From the NCBI GenBank assembly GCA_035513275.1, contig DATKCJ010000034.1, positions 1-8,852 on the forward strand: a stretch of DNA of 8,852 nt. Direction: 5' to 3'. Each line of letters starts with the position of its first letter. The stretch's first letter is position 1. Shown one piece after another: positions 1 through 5,203 of this stretch. The DNA comes from DATKCJ01 sp035513275. Lineage in GTDB: Bacteria > Verrucomicrobiota > Verrucomicrobiia > Opitutales > Opitutaceae. The notes under the pieces are model-generated. The model searched no databases. It saw only the letters and a program-made list of their open reading frames with translations, and was not told the origin of the DNA. Position numbers and translations under genes: made by a program.

Positions 1-203
1 TCGAGGCAGGCAAGGAGGACGTCGACAAGGGCCGCGGGGTCATCCGCGACACGGCCGTGCGCGAACGCGTCCTCGCCGAGATCACCGCCTTCGCCGCCGA
101 GTTGCCCGGGGCCCACGTCGAGGGCTCGATCCCCTCGCCTATCGCTGGCGCCGACGGCAACAGGGAATTCTTGCTCGGTCTGAAAAAGGCCCCCACAAAC
201 TAG
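1..203 (+). CDS. tlyA: TlyA family rRNA 2'-O-methyltransferase, C-terminal end (partial)
   Basis: The 3' end of a gene that begins before the window; the reading frame starts at base 3 and gives 66 residues before TAG at 201-203. The visible part begins with EAGKEDVDKGRGVIRD and ends with SPIAGADGNREFLLGLKK. This matches the end of TlyA-type enzymes (S4 domain plus FtsJ/RrmJ methyltransferase domain), which use S-adenosylmethionine to methylate cytidine 2'-OH groups in 16S/23S rRNA. The Glu in NREFLL is at the position of the last residue of the K-D-K-E catalytic tetrad known for the family. The other three residues lie upstream and cannot be checked. nadK starts 22 bases after the stop, and tlyA next to an NAD kinase gene is a pairing seen in other bacteria. 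The family assignment is firm for a partial sequence; the exact target nucleotides are not predictable. Confidence 0.85.
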   Translation, partial: EAGKEDVDKGRGVIRDTAVRERVLAEITAFAAELPGAHVEGSIPSPIAGADGNREFLLGLKKAPTN

Positions 204-224
204 GTTTTCGCGAAGCGAGAACCT
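202..224 (+). promoter_or_regulatory. Hairpin bridging the tlyA stop codon and the nadK start
   Basis: A near-perfect inverted repeat: AGGTTTTCGC (202-211), loop GAA, GCGAGAACCT (215-224). All ten base pairs form in RNA if one G-U wobble is allowed. The 5' arm includes the last two bases of the tlyA stop codon, and the 3' arm ends one base before the nadK ATG at 226. The centre, GCGAAGC, is the sequence known as an unusually stable mini-hairpin in DNA. There is no T-run, so it does not look like an intrinsic terminator. It occupies the place where a nadK Shine-Dalgarno would sit. Its likely effect is to make nadK translation depend on ribosomes terminating at tlyA, but that is inference. It could instead be a small palindromic repeat. 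Confidence 0.6.
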
Positions 225-225
225 C

Positions 226-1068
226 ATGAAACCCATCCGCCGCCTCGCATTTGCGGTCAACCGCGGGAAGTCCGGGGCCGACGACGTTGCACGCGAGCTC
301 ATCGCAATCGCGCGCGCGGGCGGCGTGGACGTGAAGGAGATGGACCACTCAAACATCCCCGAGGGTTCGCTTGCAGGATTCGACGCCTGCTGCGTGATCG
401 GAGGAGACGGCACGTTGCTAAGCGCAGCGCGGGAGGCCGCGCTTCAGGATGTGCCGGTCATCGGCGTCAATCGCGGGAGCCTCGGTTTCCTGACGACCTA
501 TTCGGTCGATGAAGCGCGCGGCTCGTTCAAGGCTCTGCTCGCAGGCGACTATCAGCTCTCCCACCGGGCGTTGCTCGAGTGCAGCACGGACGGTGACCAG
601 CGCGATTTCGCGTTGAACGACATCGTCATCAAAGACGAGGTTCACTCCAAGCTCGTGCGGCTCGCGGTGCACGCCGACGGCGAGTTCGTGACGGACTACT
701 ATTGCGACGGTCTCATTTTCAGCACGCCGACCGGCTCGACCGCCTACAACCTATCCGCAGGCGGACCGATCATCCATCCGTCGGCCACGGTCGTTGCGAT
801 GACGCCGATCTGCCCGCACACGTTGAGCAATCGCAGCGTGATCTTCCGCGAGGATGTGAAGCTGCGCGTCGAGAGCCGGATCGAGGGCGCGAACATCCTC
901 GTCGCGCTCGACGGCCAGCGAAATCTCTTCACGTGCACGGGCGTGCCGGTCGAAATTTCGCTCTCGAAGCGGCGGCTCGCACTCGTGCAGAAGCCGGGCT
1001 ACGAGCATTTCGACGTCGTGCGCACGAAGCTATCGTGGAGCGGCGACTCGACCCGGCCGGCGAAGTAG
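226..1068 (+). CDS. nadK: NAD kinase
   Basis: A 280-residue protein, a usual length for bacterial NAD kinases. It transfers phosphate from ATP (or polyphosphate) to the 2'-OH of NAD, the only route to NADP, in the cytoplasm. The family motifs appear in order: GGDGT at residues 59-63; the NRGSLGFL segment near 82-89; NDIVI near 131; a Gly-rich STPTGSTAY segment at 166-174, running into GGPIIHP at 179-185; ICPHTLSNR at 195-203; and a C-terminal LDGQ near 228-231. The start is the first ATG after the tlyA stop and gives a normal N-terminus, although no Shine-Dalgarno is visible. It is probably cotranscribed with tlyA. Its stop lies 10 bases before the first of two REPINs that separate it from the convergent peptidase gene. 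The identification is secure. Confidence 0.97.
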   Translation: MKPIRRLAFAVNRGKSGADDVARELIAIARAGGVDVKEMDHSNIPEGSLAGFDACCVIGGDGTLLSAAREAALQDVPVIGVNRGSLGFLTTYSVDEARGSFKALLAGDYQLSHRALLECSTDGDQRDFALNDIVIKDEVHSKLVRLAVHADGEFVTDYYCDGLIFSTPTGSTAYNLSAGGPIIHPSATVVAMTPICPHTLSNRSVIFREDVKLRVESRIEGANILVALDGQRNLFTCTGVPVEISLSKRRLALVQKPGYEHFDVVRTKLSWSGDSTRPAK

Positions 1069-1078
1069 GAAGTCGTGA

Positions 1079-1157
1079 TGTAGCCCGCCGCGTGAGCGGC
1101 GGGATGATCCGGGCGCCGCCAACGAATACATCCCTGCCCCTCACGGGCAGGGCTACA
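1079..1157. repeat. REPIN, family A, copy 1 (two inverted REP-like hairpins)
   Basis: The left arm at 1079-1104 begins TGTAG and forms CCCGCCGC-GTGA-GCGGCGGG, an 8-bp GC stem capped by a GNRA tetraloop. The right arm at 1131-1157 is in the opposite direction: stem CCCTGCCC / GGGCAGGG, ending GGCTACA. It therefore also begins TGTAG when read on the minus strand. The centre is 26 unrelated bases. A GTAG head followed by a palindrome, with two such units in inverted order, is the signature of REP doublets (REPINs) mobilised by RAYT enzymes in other bacteria. No RAYT gene is in the window. It begins 11 bases after the nadK stop. Confidence 0.8.
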
Positions 1158-1191
1158 CGGAGCGTCCCGAGATTCACGCAACGCGAACTGT

Positions 1192-1268
1192 TGTAGCCCG
1201 CCGCGTGAGCGGCGGGACGAATTGTGCGCAAACAGCGCTCAGTCCCTGCCCTCACGGGCAGGGCTACA
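1192..1268. repeat. REPIN, family A, copy 2
   Basis: The second copy of the element at 1079-1157, in the same orientation and 113 bases further on. The left arm, 1192-1217, is identical to the left arm of copy 1. The right arm, 1243-1268, differs from copy 1 only by a loop one base shorter (TCAC instead of CTCAC). The centre is 25 bases, almost the same length as in copy 1 but without clear sequence identity. The right end lies 12 bases from the stop codon of the convergent M16 peptidase gene. The arms are therefore conserved and the core is not. There is no T-run for an intrinsic terminator. Confidence 0.8.
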
Positions 1269-1280
1269 GTCGGAACGACC

Positions 1281-3830
1281 TCACGGCCGCACAACCACCT
1301 GCACGCGATGTTTGTCGACGAAACGCCGTCGCGCGAAATCGCGGAGGTCTGCGCGCGTGACGCCGTCGATCCGCGCGTCGTAGTTCCGCCAGTCGTTGAC
1401 GGGGAGATTGTAGAGCGCATTGATCGCGGCCTGCATCGCGCGTGCGCCGTTCGACTGCATGCCCATCCGCTTCGCGGCCTTCAGGCGCGTCTGGCAGCGG
1501 ACGAGCTCCGCTTTCGTGACTCCGCCGCTTTTCACGCGTTCGACCTCGGCTTCGAACTCCGCGAGGACCTCGGCCGCGTGGTCCGGGCTCGTGCCCGCGA
1601 GAAATGAGAACATGCCTGAATCGAGTCCGATCACGCGTGCGGAGCGGACGAAATACGCTAAGCCCTTCTTCTCGCGCACGCGCTCGAAGAGGTTCGACGC
1701 CATTCCGCTGAAAATTTCGTCGGCAACTTCCGAGACGTAAAAATCCTTGCCGCGGATCCCGGGACCGGTGAACCCGTGAAGCACGACCGCCTGCTGCCGC
1801 GGCTTCTTGTGCTCGAACACTCCCGAGACAGGCCCCGCGAAGGCCGGGCCGTCCAGCGCGCGACCGCCACGCGGCAGTCGCGCGAGCAGCTTCCTGAAAC
1901 GCGGCGTCCACTTCGCGGGATCGAAGTCGCCTGAGACGGCGAGCACCGCGTTTCCGGAGACCACGAGCTGCTTGTGAAGTGCACGCAGCACAGCGGGCGT
2001 CACAGCCTTCACGCCGTCGGGCATGCCGCGCGTGTCGATTGCGAGCGGGTGCGCGCCGAAGAATGCACGACGGAGCGAATTGCGCGCGAACGTCACAACA
2101 TCGTCGTCATCGTCTGCGAGTGCAGCGAGTGCGCCATCGCGCTCCGTCTCGAGCGTAGCTGCATTGAAGGCGGGCGTCGCCGCGGCGTCGCCGAGCAGTT
2201 CGAGCGCCAGCGCGAGGTCGCCCGGCAGCACCTCGATCGCGAGGCCGAACGTATTCGCGCCGGAGTAGTTCGAAAACGAGCCGCCAACCTGCTCGATCGC
2301 GCGTGCGACCGCAGCGGCGCTACGCTTGCGAGTATCCTTGCCGAGCATCGTCGAGAGCAGGCCGAGCGCTCCGCGCGCAGCCGCGGGCTCATGCGCGCAG
2401 CCGCCCATGAAAACGAGTCGCAGGTGCACGTTGGGAAGCCTGGTGTCGCGGTCGAGGAGCAGCGTCGCGCCGCCCGGCGCCTCGACCGTCTCGAAATCGC
2501 GCAGCTCGGGTTTCAGGGGCGCAGACAGACCGGCTGCGGGCTCCTTGCGCGGGTTGAGCGAGACGCTCGTGAGGCGTGACGGCCTGAGATAAGTGGCGGC
2601 GACACGGCGGATGTCGGCGACGGTCACAGACGTGAGACGCTCGAAGTAATGACGCGTGTAAGCGAGGTCGCCCACGACGACCTCGGCCACGCCGAGACGC
2701 GATGCCTGACCCGACATCGTCTTGCGGCCGTTGACCTCGTCGGCGACGGCTTGCCGGATCGCCTTGCGAAGCATCGCCGGCGGCACGCCGCGCTCGGCGA
2801 CGCGGCGCAGCTCGCCGAACACTGCCGCGCGCGCGGCGTCCTGTTTCGACGGCTCGCACATGAAGGGCACGTAGAAGAGGCCGACCGTGCCGGGATTCCA
2901 GGCAAAGGCGTCGATCGAGTGGACGAGCCGGCGCTTCTCACGCACCGCGTTCCAGAGGATCGAGCTGTTGCCCTGACCGAGGATCGAGGCGAGCAGGTCG
3001 AGCGCGGGCGTGTCCGCGAGGGTGAGCCCGGGACTCTGCCAGCCGAGGCCGGCGCGTGTGCGCTGCACGTCCTCGAAGAGCGCGGCCTCGCGCGTGGCGA
3101 GCGGCAACGGCTCGTCGGTGAGCACGACCGGCGCGAGCCTGCCGCGCGGCACGGCGCCAAAAGTCGAGGCGATCGTGGCGCGGAGTTTGTCGATGTCGAA
3201 ATTCCCGACGACGACGAGCACGACGTTGTTCGGCACATACCGCGCGCGGTAGTAGCCGTGCAGGTCGTCACGCGTGACACCCTCGAACACGGCGCGGTGC
3301 CCGATGATAGGATGGCGGTAGGGATGCGCGCGGAACGCGGTTTCAAAAAGCGCCTGACCGAGCCGCTGGTCTGGCTCGTCGAGCGTCATGTCGATTTCAC
3401 GCAGGATTACCTGCTTCTCCTTCTCGACCTCGCCGGCGGGCAGAGTCGAGTTAAAGACCGCGTCGGCGAGCAGGTCGACCGCGACTTCCGTGTGCTCGCT
3501 CGGGATGTCGATGTAGTAAACCGTGCGGTCGAAGGTCGTGTAGGCGTTGATGTAGCCGCCGTGCGACTGCGTGATCTCGGAAATCTCGCGGCCTGCGCGG
3601 CGCGAGGTGCCCTTGAAGAGCATGTGCTCGAGGTAGTGCGAGAGTCCGCCGCCGAGAAGCGCGCCCTCGTGAATGCTGCCGGTCTTCACCCACGCTTGCA
3701 CCGAGCAGAGCGCCGCCGATTGGTCGGGCTTCAGGATGAGCGTGAGGCCGTTTGGCAGGAGTTCGCGATGGACGGATTCGGACCAGAGCGTCTGGAGGAG
3801 GCGCAGGTCAGTGGGAGAAGATTTGGGCAT
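1281..3830 (-). CDS. M16 family zinc metallopeptidase with two fused halves
   Basis: An 849-residue inverzincin-type (M16) protease made of two M16 halves in one chain. The N-terminal half carries the inverted zinc motif HYLEH (His65, Glu68 as general base, His69), with the third zinc ligand probably Glu145 in VILREID, 76 residues later, the family spacing. The C-terminal half (about 450-849) has no HxxEH at the equivalent place (GALGLLSTML near 487-496). It keeps the partner motif REKKGLAY at 719-726, while the first-half equivalent reads REKRRLVHS. Two dissimilar halves, one with the zinc site and one with the Arg/Tyr motif, form one active site, as in fused M16 enzymes that degrade peptides or small proteins. 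No signal peptide or membrane segment is seen, so it is probably cytoplasmic. The start ATG gives a normal N-terminus but has no Shine-Dalgarno. The substrate cannot be predicted. Confidence 0.93.
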   Translation of the reverse strand: MPKSSPTDLRLLQTLWSESVHRELLPNGLTLILKPDQSAALCSVQAWVKTGSIHEGALLGGGLSHYLEHMLFKGTSRRAGREISEITQSHGGYINAYTTFDRTVYYIDIPSEHTEVAVDLLADAVFNSTLPAGEVEKEKQVILREIDMTLDEPDQRLGQALFETAFRAHPYRHPIIGHRAVFEGVTRDDLHGYYRARYVPNNVVLVVVGNFDIDKLRATIASTFGAVPRGRLAPVVLTDEPLPLATREAALFEDVQRTRAGLGWQSPGLTLADTPALDLLASILGQGNSSILWNAVREKRRLVHSIDAFAWNPGTVGLFYVPFMCEPSKQDAARAAVFGELRRVAERGVPPAMLRKAIRQAVADEVNGRKTMSGQASRLGVAEVVVGDLAYTRHYFERLTSVTVADIRRVAATYLRPSRLTSVSLNPRKEPAAGLSAPLKPELRDFETVEAPGGATLLLDRDTRLPNVHLRLVFMGGCAHEPAAARGALGLLSTMLGKDTRKRSAAAVARAIEQVGGSFSNYSGANTFGLAIEVLPGDLALALELLGDAAATPAFNAATLETERDGALAALADDDDDVVTFARNSLRRAFFGAHPLAIDTRGMPDGVKAVTPAVLRALHKQLVVSGNAVLAVSGDFDPAKWTPRFRKLLARLPRGGRALDGPAFAGPVSGVFEHKKPRQQAVVLHGFTGPGIRGKDFYVSEVADEIFSGMASNLFERVREKKGLAYFVRSARVIGLDSGMFSFLAGTSPDHAAEVLAEFEAEVERVKSGGVTKAELVRCQTRLKAAKRMGMQSNGARAMQAAINALYNLPVNDWRNYDARIDGVTRADLRDFARRRFVDKHRVQVVVRP

Positions 3831-3840
3831 GAAGGGACAG

Positions 3841-3870
3841 ACGGATTAACCGCTAATAGACGCTAATGAG
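3841..3870. repeat. Short periodic repeat, CGCTAAT type, single arm
   Basis: This stretch holds GATTAACCGCTAATAGA followed by CGCTAATGAG, that is CGCTAAT twice with a 10-base period, in an A/T-richer setting than its surroundings. It lies 11 bases upstream of the M16 peptidase start and 10 bases from a REPIN. No inverted partner is found nearby, unlike the CACGAAA and CACAGAG repeats in this window. It resembles intergenic repeat words of several environmental bacterial genomes, but that is recollection and was not searched. Confidence 0.5.
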
Positions 3871-3880
3871 GGTCCGGGAG

Positions 3881-3959
3881 GTAGGAGCTTGCTTGCAAGC
3901 GATTGATTGGATGTCCGGCAGCTGCCCGCGCGTCGGATCGCCCGCGAGCGGGCTCCTAC
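3881..3959. repeat. REPIN, family B, copy 1
   Basis: The left arm, 3881-3903, begins GTAGGAG and forms GCTTGC-TT-GCAAGC. The right arm, 3937-3959, read on the minus strand also begins GTAGGAG and forms GCCCGC-TC-GCGGGC followed by CGAT. The two arms differ mainly at two stem base pairs, T-A in one and C-G in the other, so pairing is kept. The 33-base centre is unrelated to that of the other family B copy. It fills most of the gap between the Minf_1886-like gene and the M16 peptidase gene. Confidence 0.8.
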
Positions 3960-3973
3960 AATTGCGGGCTGGC

Positions 3974-4411
3974 TCACGAGCGCTTCGAGCCGCCGGACTT
4001 CGGCGGGCCGAGCCGGCGTGTGGCTGGCTCGAACGGCTTCAGGAACGCCTCGTCGAATGAGTAGAGGTCGCCAAAGTCCTCGCGGCGGTCGTTGTCGGTC
4101 TTGCTGAGGACGTTGTAGTCGATGAGCTGAAACACGATGTCGCCGAGATCGTTGCAGCGCGAGAGGCCCCAGTTTGTGAGCACGGTGTGTGCGAGCGGTC
4201 CGAACTGCTCTAGAGCGTAGGCGCGCATGCCGTTGAGGAGCTCGGGGCCCGAAACGTGCTGGGATTTACGCGCACGGTCCGGGTCGCGCTTCTTGAGTTC
4301 CTTGACGGTGAAGTCGAGGCCCGCGCGGACGAAATGGTAGGCGCGCTTGTCGAAGCGGCCGTCCTCCTTGCAGATCAGCTCAACGATCTCGGAAAATTCA
4401 AGGTCTTGCAT
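3974..4411 (-). CDS. Minf_1886-like protein (Verrucomicrobia/Planctomycete-restricted family), function unknown
   Basis: A 145-residue soluble protein with no signal peptide, membrane helix or recognisable catalytic motif. Its sequence pattern matches, from memory, the Minf_1886 family, described as restricted to Verrucomicrobia and Planctomycetes. Shared features are an N-terminal FSEIVELICKED segment, a YHFVRAGLDFT helix, HVSGPELLNGMR, YALEQFGPLA, a GDIVFQLIDYNVL segment and a DRREDFGDLYSFDEAF region near the C-terminus. The role of the family is not known to me. The C-terminal tail (PATRRLGPPKSGGSKRS) is basic and low in complexity. It lies between two family B REPINs, downstream of the ferredoxin gene on the same strand. 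The start ATG fits the family N-terminus but has no Shine-Dalgarno. That this is a real gene is well supported. The family name should be confirmed with a profile search. Confidence 0.85.
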   Translation of the reverse strand: MQDLEFSEIVELICKEDGRFDKRAYHFVRAGLDFTVKELKKRDPDRARKSQHVSGPELLNGMRAYALEQFGPLAHTVLTNWGLSRCNDLGDIVFQLIDYNVLSKTDNDRREDFGDLYSFDEAFLKPFEPATRRLGPPKSGGSKRS

Positions 4412-4519
4412 GTGGCGTGCGAATGGGAACGGCTACCACACGCGACACGCCCCCGCAACTCCGGGGAGGAATGGGCTGCGATTCTTCCGTTTGTGGGTCG
4501 GACGCTTCTCAATCTGAAG

Positions 4520-4653
4520 GTAGGAGCCCGCTTGCGGGCGATTCCGGGTGGCTGCGGCTTCTCGATCGACCCCCAGCCGGTCGAGGGGAAGCCGCAGAAT
4601 CACCGGCTGGAAGCCGGTGCTACTTCAAGCATCGCCCGCAAGCGGGCTCCTAC
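4520..4653. repeat. REPIN, family B, copy 2, with complex palindromic interior
   Basis: The left arm (4520-4542) and the right arm (4631-4653, read on the minus strand) are identical over 23 bases. Each begins GTAGGAG and holds the stem GCCCGC-TT-GCGGGC then CGAT. Unlike the other REPINs here, the centre is long and structured. CTGCGGCTTC (4552-4561) pairs with GAAGCCGCAG (4588-4597), and TCGACC (4566-4571) pairs with GGTCGA (4579-4584). A further REP of a different family follows at 4601-4623. The whole could fold into a branched structure. The right arm lies inside the 3' end of the ferredoxin gene. The remainder of the 4412-4624 gap (4412-4519) shows nothing I can support. Confidence 0.8.
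4601..4623 (-). repeat. Single REP of a third family, nested inside a family B REPIN
   Basis: Read on the minus strand this is GTAGCACCGGCTTCCAGC followed by CGGTG: a GTAG head, then an 8-bp stem CACCGGCT / AGCCGGTG around a 3-base loop. The GTAG head links it to the REP type, but the stem differs from both other families. It lies between the inner hairpin and the right arm of the REPIN at 4520-4653, and ends one base before the stop codon of the ferredoxin gene. Confidence 0.65.
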
Positions 4654-5017
4654 CCTCGGAATCGTCGGGCTGATCTCCTAGCGGCCGCACAGCCGCCATC
4701 CACTCCGCCACCGGCACTCCGCCCTTCAGGTGCTCGGCGAGAATCCGCTCGAAACGCGCCGGCGTGACTGCGCCATACCAGACGCCTTCCGGGTAGACCA
4801 CGAGCCACGGCCCGCCGCTGCAAACGCGGAAGCACTGTGCCTTCGTGCGCAACGCGGGTATCCCCTCCTCCGCGAGCCGGCGTTTCATCCAGTCCCATGT
4901 GGCAAGTCCGTCGGAGAGGTCGCAGCAGTCTGGACCCGGGCAGAGGAAGAGGTGACGCGCGGCACTGCTGAGGCCGATCTTCTCAAACGCAGCTTCGGGC
5001 GAGTCGGGATCGGTCAT
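4625..5017 (-). CDS. Thioredoxin-fold [2Fe-2S] ferredoxin
   Basis: A 130-residue cytoplasmic protein of the (2Fe-2S) ferredoxin-like family with a thioredoxin fold (Shethna-type). The cysteine pattern fits: Cys26 in HLFLCPG, Cys31-Cys32, and the Cys62-x3-Cys66 pair in AQCFRVCSGGP, followed by the typical WLVVYPEGVWYG strand and an ERILAEHLKGG helix. It probably carries a [2Fe-2S] cluster and acts as an electron carrier; the partner is unknown. The family usually ends just after the HLKGGxPV segment. Here about 20 further residues follow, and residues 122-129 (GRSPLAGD) are encoded by the REP arm at 4631-4653, so the tail seems to be acquired. The ATG start gives an acceptable N-terminus but lacks a Shine-Dalgarno. 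It lies downstream of sodA on the same strand, separated by 186 bases of repeat-bearing DNA. Confidence 0.87.
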   Translation of the reverse strand: MTDPDSPEAAFEKIGLSSAARHLFLCPGPDCCDLSDGLATWDWMKRRLAEEGIPALRTKAQCFRVCSGGPWLVVYPEGVWYGAVTPARFERILAEHLKGGVPVAEWMAAVRPLGDQPDDSEGRSPLAGDA

Positions 5018-5040
5018 AAAGCTCAGGAGTCAGCAGTTGA

Positions 5041-5129
5041 GACACAGAGTGCACAGAGATCCAGACCGAGGACACGGAGCAATGCAAACGCCTCCGTGAA
5101 CTCCCTGCTGCCTCTGTGATCTCTGTGAG
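5041..5129. repeat. CACAGAG-type periodic repeat as an imperfect inverted pair
   Basis: The left arm (5041-5080) reads GACACAGAGTGCACAGAG and later GACACGGAG. The right arm (5091-5129) is its imperfect inverse, with CACAGAG twice and CACGGAG when read on the minus strand. The CACAGAG word recurs with a 9-base period in both arms. The loop is about 10 bases. It fills about half of the 5018-5203 gap between sodA and the ferredoxin gene. In the rest of that gap (5130-5203) I see no gene or terminator. Confidence 0.6.
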
Positions 5130-5203
5130 AAAATCCGTTTCGGCCTTACGTCGGCAGATTCATCGTAACTCGCTCGCGGCAGGCCCAGCGGTCCCGCCCT
5201 ACC

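Noticed and set aside
1084..1103. An intrinsic terminator after nadK
   Set aside because: The stem is strong and GC-rich but no T-run follows; the same hairpin is part of a repeated element. A 3'-end role remains possible but is not of the classical kind.
1079..1268. A CRISPR array
   Set aside because: There are only two units, each with two internal palindromes in opposite orientation and cores inside the units. No cas gene is present, and the structure fits REPINs.
2649..3866. A 405-codon open frame on the + strand opposite the M16 peptidase gene
   Set aside because: It is antisense to a gene with intact family motifs. Its translation is rich in Arg, Glu and Val with no recognisable domain, typical of a GC-rich shadow frame.
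4256..4681. Plus-strand frames across the Minf_1886-like gene start and the repeat at 4520-4653
   Set aside because: They run through palindromic repeat DNA and the antisense of a real gene. No family resemblance.
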